A stretch of 56,044 bases of DNA from Tannerella sp. (GTDB lineage Bacteria > Bacteroidota > Bacteroidia > Bacteroidales > Tannerellaceae), in assembly GCA_031265585.1 (NCBI GenBank), contig JAISCL010000134.1, positions 1-56,044 on the forward strand, given 5' to 3'. The position numbers and the translations under genes are program-made. Under the pieces are notes generated by a model. That model saw nothing but the letters and a program-made list of their open reading frames with translations, did not search any database and was not told where the DNA came from. The first letter of the stretch is position 1, and each line of letters opens with the position of its first letter. Positions 34,761-42,708 of the stretch are shown piece by piece.

Positions 34761-35996
34761 TTATTTTATAATTTCACCCCAGATAAACAACTCGTCTATC
34801 GAATATTGAGTACCGTCGTTCCATGTTTTCAGGATTCTGAATCTCACCATCCTGACGGGAAAATAAGGATCCGGTTGCTCGTCCGAAGACTTGATGTCAA
34901 AATTTTCTCCGCCCGGCCATGCATAATTCCGGTCATCGTCAGTAACTATAAGCGGATCGTCACCCGAAGGTTTCCACGACTCAAACTTGCCGATCAGCGT
35001 CCAGTCTCCTCCCGCAAGGTCGTCGCCCGGGTTGCGGGATGCGGTACCATATATTTCAAATGCTCTCGGATGCCCGGCATGTAGCCATGCCCACCAGGGT
35101 ACCATGTTGATTCTCGAAAGCCTGGCTTCCACACCCAAATCAATCGTAAACGTACTGGGCAAACTGTGAATATCGGGAATAAAATTGTTAGCCCATCCGT
35201 TCCACGGACAGATGACATCGTCGTATATACCGGTAAAACGGTATCCCGGGTAATTGTTTTCCAGTGTGTTTTGAAAATCCGACGGCAATTTGAATTCCTT
35301 CCACTGCATTTTATCCAGCGCTTCCTCAAACATGGGCGTCAGCGTGTACGTCTTCGTTTCGGTTTTATTGCCCCACCGGTCCATCATATAGGCGAAAAAT
35401 TGCATCGGCTTTGATGGAAGCCCCCTGACGGAAAATTTTGCACTGGGATTATCTATCATAAACGACTGCATAAATTCAGGCTCATTCCCGGTGGAATCAA
35501 TCATCAGGACGACTTTTAACGGTTGTCCCGACAAATTGGAGAAGTTCCCCTCAATTCCCCCGAAAGTAGCAATGATGTCCAGGCTGGGGAACGCTTCTAC
35601 AACGGGCGGAGTAAGCGGTGAAACGGTTATCGTCACCGGCCCCGACTCCTTCTCGTTTTTCCCGACGCTGAAAAGTTTTACTTCATAATCTCCGGCAACA
35701 GCAAACCCTTCAATGGCCAGCGAATCCGTAAAACGCGAAGATTTGGCCCGGCGCTCGACGCCCGGAGCCGATTCATATTCCGCCCTGACGTATAATAAGT
35801 TGTCATCAACCGGAATTTTGTACCTCAAAACCGATTTGCCTGCAAAATTTTCCACCGTAACCGTACCGGCGTCAATAATGGCAGGAGCCGTAGCGTTCCC
35901 ATCATAATAAATCAGTTTCTGTTCTTCTTCACAGGCCATAAATACGGCAAAAAAGAGAAGAAACGACATCAAATATCTTATCATCTTATTATCCAT
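34761..35996 (-). CDS. DUF4959/DUF5000 domain lipoprotein (surface glycan-binding)
   Basis: 411 residues. The lipobox MACEEEQ near residue 22 has an acidic surface-export-like stretch. The N-terminal DUF4959-type domain (about 30-130) reads AGTVTVENFAGKSVLRYKIP and VRAEY; a middle segment follows with the GNKTETKTYTLTP ending; the C-terminal DUF5000/F5/8-like domain (about 255-408) shows STFTIDLGVEARLSRINMVP and VRFRILKTWNDGTQYSIDEL. This three-domain layout is standard just downstream of susD in many Bacteroidales loci, and it is 35 bp after susD here. Role: binding of the target glycan at the cell surface (by context). Confidence 0.82.
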   Translation of the reverse strand: MDNKMIRYLMSFLLFFAVFMACEEEQKLIYYDGNATAPAIIDAGTVTVENFAGKSVLRYKIPVDDNLLYVRAEYESAPGVERRAKSSRFTDSLAIEGFAVAGDYEVKLFSVGKNEKESGPVTITVSPLTPPVVEAFPSLDIIATFGGIEGNFSNLSGQPLKVVLMIDSTGNEPEFMQSFMIDNPSAKFSVRGLPSKPMQFFAYMMDRWGNKTETKTYTLTPMFEEALDKMQWKEFKLPSDFQNTLENNYPGYRFTGIYDDVICPWNGWANNFIPDIHSLPSTFTIDLGVEARLSRINMVPWWAWLHAGHPRAFEIYGTASRNPGDDLAGGDWTLIGKFESWKPSGDDPLIVTDDDRNYAWPGGENFDIKSSDEQPDPYFPVRMVRFRILKTWNDGTQYSIDELFIWGEIIK

Positions 35997-36031
35997 AACT
36001 TTTAATTTTTAATTTTTAATTCCTGATTTCA

Positions 36032-37957
36032 CTACTCCCATCCAAGGCTTTGCACCAGATTCCGGTTCCTTGTCAACTCACCTTCGTCAATCGGCCAGAA
36101 ATAATCCTTCAATCCGAAACTGATGGTATACATATTGTACGGCTTGAAAATTTCTTCCGGCGTAGAATTAAATCCGCTCCAGCTTTCGATCGGCCTGTTC
36201 AGCACTTCGCGGGCGGTTTTCCATCGCCTCAGATCCCAGAAACGGCTTCCCTCGAAACACATTTCAATCATCCGCTCACGTTGGAGGATATCTCTTAATC
36301 CGTTTTGTGACGTATATTTGGACGGATCGTTCGCATGTTCCCTCCAGGCCACGTCGATGGGCTTCAGTCCGGCGCGTTCGCGTACCATGTCGGCATATCT
36401 CATGGCCTCCTGACGTGCATTCTGGCTGTCTTCGGCTTCATTCAGCGCTTCGGCATAATAAAGCAACAGATCGGAAAGCCTGAAATTGGGCCATAAAAAG
36501 GCATAAGGGGCATATTGAAGAGAAGCCGGTTGCATCGACTGATAATGAATCCATTTTTTAGGCACATATCCGGTCGGTTCCCTCATATTGTCGGACACAA
36601 ATCTTCTCTGGTTAAAACAGTAAAGGTTTTCCGGATAAGTATCGTCGTAGGAACCCGACCCGTACCAGATCCCCTGGTCGCATCCCAGCCAGGCATAAAA
36701 CCTTGGCTCGCGGTCAAAGTTCACCCGGGATGTTTCGGCGCCTCTGCGTATATAACGCTGGTCTTTTTCTTCCGCCTTGCGCACGGTATAACGGGCGTCG
36801 TATCCCCAGTTTTTATCTTCTTCAATGGGAACGCCGTTTTCGGAATAAAACATTTCCGCGATCTGCAGCGGTGCCGAGAAGACTAAAGCCATCTGAGGCT
36901 GCCCTTCAAACATGGGATTCAACGTCGGCGTCGTAGCCCACTGGAGCGTGTAAACCCAGTCTCTGGTATCCGCCCAGATGATTTCGCTGTTCCAGTCTTC
37001 GCAGAAGGCCTGGCGCAGGGACATTTGCTGAATGATCGTGTCGGAAAGATCATACCTGGGATCGCCGGGGAAAACGTAGAGTTCCATTCCCTGCGAATCC
37101 ATGCAAATCCCGACCGCCTCGCGGCAGGCGTCCGCAGCCCGTTTCCATTTTCCGACCCGCTCCGATTCATCCTGCGGGAACAGTTGCGTCCCATCCGGAT
37201 TTCTCATCGGCGCAAACTCCGTATTGCAGTTAAACAGCGGACTCGCCGCCGTTACCAGCGCCTTCGCCTTCAATGCGGCTACGATGGGAAGCGTGAAACG
37301 GCCCAGATCGGTCTGTTCGCTTCTGACGATAACCGGAACCGTTTCCATCGCCTCATCCAGCAATTGAACGACATAGTCGATTACTTCATCCACCGTATTG
37401 CGGGCCACCTGTACGCCGTCAACGCCGGTACTCACCGGCAGATTTTCCCTGACGACCGGCACCGGCCCGTACTGGCGGAACAGCAGGAAATGATACCAGG
37501 CTTTCAGCGCTTTTACTTCTCCGATCCATTGCTGACGCTCAAATTCGGGCAGGTCGGGCACTTTGATTCTTTCAATTCCTTCCAAAAAATTATTACATTC
37601 ACGAATTGCGGTATACCAGGTTCCCCATCTCGAATAAATTGAATTGGAAGGCGTCAACTGCCCCCTTACAATGCGGCATCCTTCCCGGCCTACACCCTGT
37701 TCCCATAGCGGATTGTCCAGTATCCAGGCTTCATCGCAACCCTGTATGTCCGGCGTACTGCCTCCATAATGCGAGGGCAGAAAGGAATAACAGGTATACA
37801 GGTACCGCAGCGTGTGTGTACGCATGCTGAATGCATTGTCAAGAACGGCCGTACCTTCGGGTACCACATCAAGGTAGTCGCAGGAACCGACCCACATTCC
37901 CCACAGAGGGAGAAAAAGCCATAAGAGAATCGCTTTTTTAATTGAATTTGTTTTCAT
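36032..37957 (-). CDS. susD: RagB/SusD family nutrient-uptake outer membrane lipoprotein
   Basis: 641 residues. The signal sequence ends MWVGSC with CDYLDVVPEG after it, the classic SusD start. TPR-like helices follow (YTCYSFLP, then EVKALKAWYHFLLFRQYGPVPVV, the SusD-like hallmark near 155-175). The C-terminal RagB/SusD domain has RLSDLLLYYAEALNE near 495-510 and the ending ILQRERMIEMCFEGSRFWDLRRW. SusD forms the lid on SusC and captures the oligosaccharide. It lies 20 bp downstream of susC on the minus strand. Confidence 0.95.
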   Translation of the reverse strand: MKTNSIKKAILLWLFLPLWGMWVGSCDYLDVVPEGTAVLDNAFSMRTHTLRYLYTCYSFLPSHYGGSTPDIQGCDEAWILDNPLWEQGVGREGCRIVRGQLTPSNSIYSRWGTWYTAIRECNNFLEGIERIKVPDLPEFERQQWIGEVKALKAWYHFLLFRQYGPVPVVRENLPVSTGVDGVQVARNTVDEVIDYVVQLLDEAMETVPVIVRSEQTDLGRFTLPIVAALKAKALVTAASPLFNCNTEFAPMRNPDGTQLFPQDESERVGKWKRAADACREAVGICMDSQGMELYVFPGDPRYDLSDTIIQQMSLRQAFCEDWNSEIIWADTRDWVYTLQWATTPTLNPMFEGQPQMALVFSAPLQIAEMFYSENGVPIEEDKNWGYDARYTVRKAEEKDQRYIRRGAETSRVNFDREPRFYAWLGCDQGIWYGSGSYDDTYPENLYCFNQRRFVSDNMREPTGYVPKKWIHYQSMQPASLQYAPYAFLWPNFRLSDLLLYYAEALNEAEDSQNARQEAMRYADMVRERAGLKPIDVAWREHANDPSKYTSQNGLRDILQRERMIEMCFEGSRFWDLRRWKTAREVLNRPIESWSGFNSTPEEIFKPYNMYTISFGLKDYFWPIDEGELTRNRNLVQSLGWE

Positions 37958-37977
37958 AAACGTGATTTATTTAAAGG

Positions 37978-40900
37978 CTAATTAAACGTAATATTTACTC
38001 CGACATTCATCACCCGCTGGATCGGATATCCCAGTCCGTTGCCTGCCATTTCCACGTCCCAGAGCTTGAAACGGCTGAAAAGTAGCAGATTCGTACCGCT
38101 TACATAAACCCGCAGGTTTCCTATATGCAATTTATTTTTCCATTTTCCCCCGAAAGTATAGCCCAGTTCCGCCTGTTTGAGCCGCAGGAAAGCGCCGTCG
38201 CGCATGAACCAGGTGTTCAGAAAACTGGGATTGTCGTTGCTATCCAGCGTCCCGACATTGTTGGTATTCCTGTCGTAACTCAAACGCGGCCATGTCGCAT
38301 AAATTTTACTGTTGGATTCCGACCAGTAATCGTCGGCATACACCTTTAGCATCTGAGTGTTACCGACAAACGGGGAGGTATAGGCGCCGTTGATCCAGAA
38401 CGACTCGTTGGCAAGTCCCTGGAAGAAAAATGAAAAATCAATCCCCTTATATCCTATCGACGGCCCGAATCCATACACAATTTCGGGCGTAGTGGGCAAA
38501 CCGATCGGTACCGCATCGGCCACCGTAATGCGCCCGTCACGATTCACATCGGTATATTTGATGTCTCCACCCTTGTAGTTGTACGACGAAATTTCCTGCC
38601 GGGGCGAACTGAGCACCTCGGCGTCATCCACAAACAGCCGCTCGGCGATATATCCCCATTGCTGGCTTAAATTTTTACCGACCCGCGAACGCCACGGCTC
38701 TTCGTAAGCCGGTTCGTCGTAAATCTCGTACCGGCTGGTGGCATACGTAAAATTCGCGTGCATCGACGTCCAGAAATCTTTCGACCAGGATTTCTGATAC
38801 TCCAGACTGATGTCCGTCCCCTTTCCCACGGCTGCGCCGACATTGGCCTGAACGGCATACGTAAGACCCATCGTCTGCGGAATATAACTCCTGCCCATCA
38901 GGATATTGGAGCGGTTTTCCTGAAAATATTCCGCAATGACCGTCAGGTTATTCCATAAACCCAGTTCCACCGCATAATTCGCTTTCCTGGAAATTTCCCA
39001 ACCGATATCGGGATTGGCATCGCGACGCACACTGATCCCGTTCAGCGTACTGCCCCTGCGGGTTCCGAAAGTCATCGCCCTGCCGCCATCGTTCATATTC
39101 ATTTCCGAGAGGTAATAAAAACGGTCATCATCCGATCCGATCTGGTCATTTCCGACAAGGCCGTAGGAATAGCGCAGCTTGAACAGGTTCACCGTATTCG
39201 CCACAGGCTCCCAGAAATTTTCGTTAGCCAGGTTCCACGCCGCGCCGACCGAAGGGAAGAAACCCCAGCGATGATTGGCGGCAAAACGTTCCGAACCGTT
39301 GTAACCGAAATTAAATTCCAGGAAATACCGGTCGGAAAATCCGTAGGTAAAGCGTCCGGAAAGTCCCAGGTTCCTGTGCGGAAGCGACAACTGCAGCGAC
39401 TTCGTATTGGCGTAAAGTCCTTCGCGCAGAATCGTTACCAGCAAACCGCTAACGCTATGGTCGCCGAAAGTACGGTTGTAATTGGCCATCGCTTCCAGAT
39501 ATAAGGTAGAATTGGTTTCCTTGTCGCCATCCGGCTCTGCATAGTCCAGCCAGTCGGTACCGGTATTCGTATTGTTAATCATGTATTCTCCGGTGATGGG
39601 GTTAACGCCTCTCAGTTCATACCAGTAGGGAATATAGGAGCGACTTACCGAAAACTGCGACAGACGCGAAAGATTCATCATGGCCCTTACGGAAAGACCT
39701 TTGGTGATAAAGTCAAGATCCTGTTGCCCTTCCACCTGGGCAAGCAACTGTGAACGGTTTTTCTCCTTATAGCCTCTAACCGATTCGGCGTATGGATTAT
39801 AATACTGATTTTCCCTGTTTCCGAACATGATGTGACGGATTTCGGAATAGGAACCCGATGCCGGATAATAAGCCGGAAACAGGACGCTATTCGACTTGAT
39901 AATATTCTTGAACAGGTCTGTCCCGCCGGTCAGGGGGCCGCTGTAATCATCGAAAACTCCGCTCAGGCGCACATTTACTTTCGTCGTTGGCGTTACCTGC
40001 AGTTCGATATTCGAGCGTAGCGAATACGAATTGTTGTTGATGTTGTTGTTGAAATTGTTGCGCTTATCCACTTTCATGATCCCGTTATCATGGTTAAAAA
40101 CGCCTGATATGTAATAACGGTGCGTTTTTCCGCCGCCGCTCAACTGTACGTTGTAGCGGGAAGAAGTAGCTTCATCGCGTATTAACATATCCATCCAGTC
40201 CACGGCAGGGTAGCGATACGGATCGGTGCCGTTAATGGTATTGTCGATTTTTTCGTCCGTGTAGGGAGAGGAACCCATTGGATTGCGTGTCAGCACGGCT
40301 TCATTGGCCAGTTGCATCCAGGTAACGGGATCGGTCAGTTCCACCTTGCGGGTAGGCGTGGAAAGCGACTGTTCCACGCGGAATGAGATTTTGGGAGGAC
40401 CTTCCTGTCCCTGTTTGGTCGTAATCAGAATCACTCCATTGGCTCCGCGCGCCCCGTAAAGAGCGGTAGCGGTCGCATCCTTCATGACCGAAAAACTGGC
40501 AATATCATCGGGCGACAAACGCGCCAGATCGGTTTTCGTGAGTTCGATATTGTCAATTAAAATCAGAGGATTGCGGTTGGTGCCGAACGTGGTGATTCCG
40601 CGAACGTAGAAGTCCGCATCGTCGGCTCCCGGCTCTCCCGAACGCTGATAGGCTATCACACCGGCCATCTGTCCCGCAAAGGCGGTCGTTAAATTGCTCG
40701 TAGGTACTTTCAAGGCGGCAGGATCAATGGTCGTAACGGAAGCAACGACGCTCGACTTTTTTTGTTTTCCGAAAGCGACAACGGTTACTTCATCCAGTTC
40801 TTCCACTTTAGGCTGCAAGACAATGGTGATGTCTTTTTCTCCCTTAAATTCCACTTCTTTGGTTTCCATTCCGATATAACTCACTCTGAGTTTTGTGCCG

Positions 40901-41142
40901 GTCTTCACATTGTCCATCGTGAAGTAACCGTCTTCATCGGTCATAACCCCCCGCGTGCTTCCTACAATTTGCACGGCTACACCGGGCAAAGCTTCTCCTT
41001 CCTGATCTACTACTCTCCCCGTTAATGTTGCCGGTGACTGGGCAAACAGCAGGGGAGAAGAAATAAAATAGATACAGACACATAACAGCGGAAATATCCC
41101 CCGTGATGCATGATTTTTTTTGTGATTTCTTTGGTCTTTCAT
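37978..41142 (-). CDS. susC: SusC/RagA family TonB-linked outer membrane protein
   Basis: 1054 residues. The signal peptide ends LLFAQ. A CarboxypepD_reg-like domain (about 38-115: LTGRVVDQEGEALPGVAV, VMTDEDGYFTM) is followed by the TonB plug (VTVVAFGKQKKSSVVASV near 120-137, FYVRGITTFGTNRNPLILID near 180-198, and the SusC motif SVMKDATATALYGARGANG). The rest is a 22-strand-type barrel ending ITFN. It imports oligosaccharide across the outer membrane with SusD. First gene of the locus. Its 5' region (41143-41348) contains the second periodic array and no clear TAnnTTTG box. Confidence 0.95.
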   Translation of the reverse strand: MKDQRNHKKNHASRGIFPLLCVCIYFISSPLLFAQSPATLTGRVVDQEGEALPGVAVQIVGSTRGVMTDEDGYFTMDNVKTGTKLRVSYIGMETKEVEFKGEKDITIVLQPKVEELDEVTVVAFGKQKKSSVVASVTTIDPAALKVPTSNLTTAFAGQMAGVIAYQRSGEPGADDADFYVRGITTFGTNRNPLILIDNIELTKTDLARLSPDDIASFSVMKDATATALYGARGANGVILITTKQGQEGPPKISFRVEQSLSTPTRKVELTDPVTWMQLANEAVLTRNPMGSSPYTDEKIDNTINGTDPYRYPAVDWMDMLIRDEATSSRYNVQLSGGGKTHRYYISGVFNHDNGIMKVDKRNNFNNNINNNSYSLRSNIELQVTPTTKVNVRLSGVFDDYSGPLTGGTDLFKNIIKSNSVLFPAYYPASGSYSEIRHIMFGNRENQYYNPYAESVRGYKEKNRSQLLAQVEGQQDLDFITKGLSVRAMMNLSRLSQFSVSRSYIPYWYELRGVNPITGEYMINNTNTGTDWLDYAEPDGDKETNSTLYLEAMANYNRTFGDHSVSGLLVTILREGLYANTKSLQLSLPHRNLGLSGRFTYGFSDRYFLEFNFGYNGSERFAANHRWGFFPSVGAAWNLANENFWEPVANTVNLFKLRYSYGLVGNDQIGSDDDRFYYLSEMNMNDGGRAMTFGTRRGSTLNGISVRRDANPDIGWEISRKANYAVELGLWNNLTVIAEYFQENRSNILMGRSYIPQTMGLTYAVQANVGAAVGKGTDISLEYQKSWSKDFWTSMHANFTYATSRYEIYDEPAYEEPWRSRVGKNLSQQWGYIAERLFVDDAEVLSSPRQEISSYNYKGGDIKYTDVNRDGRITVADAVPIGLPTTPEIVYGFGPSIGYKGIDFSFFFQGLANESFWINGAYTSPFVGNTQMLKVYADDYWSESNSKIYATWPRLSYDRNTNNVGTLDSNDNPSFLNTWFMRDGAFLRLKQAELGYTFGGKWKNKLHIGNLRVYVSGTNLLLFSRFKLWDVEMAGNGLGYPIQRVMNVGVNITFN

Positions 41143-41198
41143 TTTTTTGTTATTGTGTTTTATCTGTTAAAAAAGAATGTGTTTACGCATTTCCGTCC

Positions 41199-41340
41199 GG
41201 GAACGTTCCCGTCTTTGGCTGCGGACGTTCCCGGTTTCCGACGCGGACGTTCCCGCGGTACCGGTGCGGACGTCTGCGTTCCGGAGCGCGGACGTCCGCA
41301 GGGAAGGTACACGGACGTCCGCGCCGGAAACTGCGGACGT
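41199..41340. repeat. 7-unit periodic array, 22-23 bp spacing, GCGGACGT core
   Basis: The core GCGGACGT occurs at 41221, 41243, 41266, 41288 and 41333, with a variant ACGGACGT at 41311 and an earlier decayed copy aligned at 41199 (spacings 22, 22, 23, 22, 23, 22). Several copies extend to the full palindrome GCGGACGTCCGC (for example 41288-41299) and others continue as GACGTTCCCG. Spacing that is not a multiple of 3 and stops in the frames show it is not a coding repeat. It occupies the gap between the HU-like gene and susC. Confidence 0.9.
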
Positions 41341-41348
41341 CTGCATTT

Positions 41349-41750
41349 TTATCTGCTGCTTACAAGGTCTTCCGAGAATACGAAAACGGCTTCTTTCAAA
41401 GCGTCCCGCAAGGCCTTTCCGGGTGTGAACCGGATGTTCAGATTCCGGATATTGGCGGCAGTAACCCCCTCTTTGGTGTCGCTGCCTTCTCCGTTGCACG
41501 TAAGGTGAAAGGATCCCCATTCGCCCAGCTGCACGCTGTTGCTTGCCAGAAGATTGCGGGTAAGCACTTTTTGCAGCTGATTAAGCGCCATTTCCGCTTC
41601 ACTCGGGTTGAGGGTCGTTTCATCGGCTATATCCCTGGCTACCCCTTTCTGCCCCACCTGACTGATGGTTTTCAGTATGGGATAGCATTTTTTCGGGGCT
41701 GTCCTGTCCTGAGGATTTGCCCGCTCTATTTTATTGAATACAATCGGCAT
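41349..41750 (-). CDS. HU-like (HU/IHF superfamily) DNA-binding protein, Bacteroidales type
   Basis: 133 residues, no signal. It fits the HU/IHF-superfamily layout with an N-terminal helical pair (YPILKTISQVGQKGVARDIADETTLN in outline, 23-48; SEAEMALNQLQKVL near 50-63), then the beta-arm region SVQLGEWGSFHLTCNG and NIRNLNIRFTPGKALRDALK. This N-terminally extended class is expanded in Bacteroidota and is distinct from canonical 90-residue HU. Target sequence unknown. It sits immediately upstream (minus strand) of the GCGGACGT array, which is the natural candidate binding site. Confidence 0.8.
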   Translation of the reverse strand: MPIVFNKIERANPQDRTAPKKCYPILKTISQVGQKGVARDIADETTLNPSEAEMALNQLQKVLTRNLLASNSVQLGEWGSFHLTCNGEGSDTKEGVTAANIRNLNIRFTPGKALRDALKEAVFVFSEDLVSSR

Positions 41751-41858
41751 AAGATTTAATAAATTAGATTTGTATTAGATATTCTTGAAAAAAATCTCAA
41801 TCAAATGACAGGTATTGATTTCATTCATTCGCTGTGACGGAACGGGAGCCGCTCTAAA

Positions 41859-41891
41859 AAGGGAGGATCGATCCGGAAATAATCCTCCCTT
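41859..41891. other. hairpin 1 upstream of the HU-like gene
   Basis: Perfect 10-bp stem AAGGGAGGAT / ATCCTCCCTT with a 13-nt loop. Lies about 110 bp before the HU-like start on the minus strand. Confidence 0.55.
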
Positions 41892-41910
41892 AACGGCATT
41901 AAACAAACCG

Positions 41911-41938
41911 GCCGGCACAGGGTCAATACGGTGCCGGC
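41911..41938. other. hairpin 2 upstream of the HU-like gene
   Basis: Perfect 8-bp stem GCCGGCAC / GTGCCGGC with a 12-nt loop, 19 bp from hairpin 1. On the plus strand AACTTTT follows, so it could be a weak terminator; on the minus strand it would be in the HU-like leader. Confidence 0.5.
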
Positions 41939-42095
41939 AACTTTTGTCTGAACAGAACGGTATGAATGGGAAAGTTCTTTTCTGTCGTTTTTCTCGGAAA
42001 AAACGGTGTTAAGGCTTCCAACTAATAAATGACGGAATGAGTTGTTTTTGTGGTCTCCTACGCGCGCGTGTAATATATTATAGTAAAGAGAGGTG

Positions 42096-42251
<156 letters not shown>

Positions 42252-42261
42252 AGATTCGCCG

Positions 42262-42269
42262 CAAAGATA
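42262..42269 (-). promoter_or_regulatory. -7 box before the (RE)n peptide gene
   Basis: Minus-strand TATCTTTG. A CAGCAATTCAGC element (42310-42321) lies 48 bp from it, the same arrangement as upstream of pnp. Confidence 0.45.
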
Positions 42270-42405
42270 GTACATTTTATATAAACAACAACAAAACACA
42301 TAAAAAAAACAGCAATTCAGCAACTTTTTTTATTTCCCTGAATTTCGTTATGACTTCATGGCTGCAAAAATAATCGTTTTTTGATTATAAATGCAGTTTT
42401 GCCGT

Positions 42406-42518
42406 TATACTGTGTGCGGCTAATTTGCATACAGGTGCGGTGTAGAGACGCGATGCATCGCGTCTCTACGAGTGCGGACATCGTTTTCATCCTGTAATTT
42501 TAGCCCGCGCACAGTATA
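42406..42518. mobile_element. MITE/REP-like palindromic element
   Basis: The outer inverted repeats TATACTGTGTGCGG (42406) and CCCGCGCACAGTATA (to 42518), with inner arms around CTAATTTGCATACAGG / CCTGTAATTTTAG, enclose a perfect 28-bp palindrome at 42442-42469 whose left half is GTAGAGACGCGATG. No coding capacity. The core belongs to a palindrome type dispersed in several bacterial phyla. The remaining 42519-42654 shows nothing I can name. Confidence 0.7.
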
Positions 42519-42654
42519 TTTTATTTTCTCTACCGTAAGAACGCCGGAAAGTGTTTTTAATCCTGTGCAAACGAAGTGAAGCGCAGGGACACCAATCCGC
42601 ATGTCCAAACATTATATTTTTCTTAAAATAATTGATAATTGACGATTATTTTCT

Positions 42655-42662
42655 TACTTTTG
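42655..42662 (+). promoter_or_regulatory. -7 box of the DEAD-box helicase promoter
   Basis: TACTTTTG, 46 bp before the ATG at 42709; a TTGAC lies about 17 bp upstream. Confidence 0.5.
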
Positions 42663-42708
42663 TGGCCTCAAAATCCCAACTAAAAAAAACGGGGATAAAA
42701 TCATCTTT

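Noticed and set aside
41103-41759. 218-codon plus-strand frame over the second array and the HU-like gene
   Set aside because: Crosses the non-coding array and is antisense to a recognisable HU-like protein.
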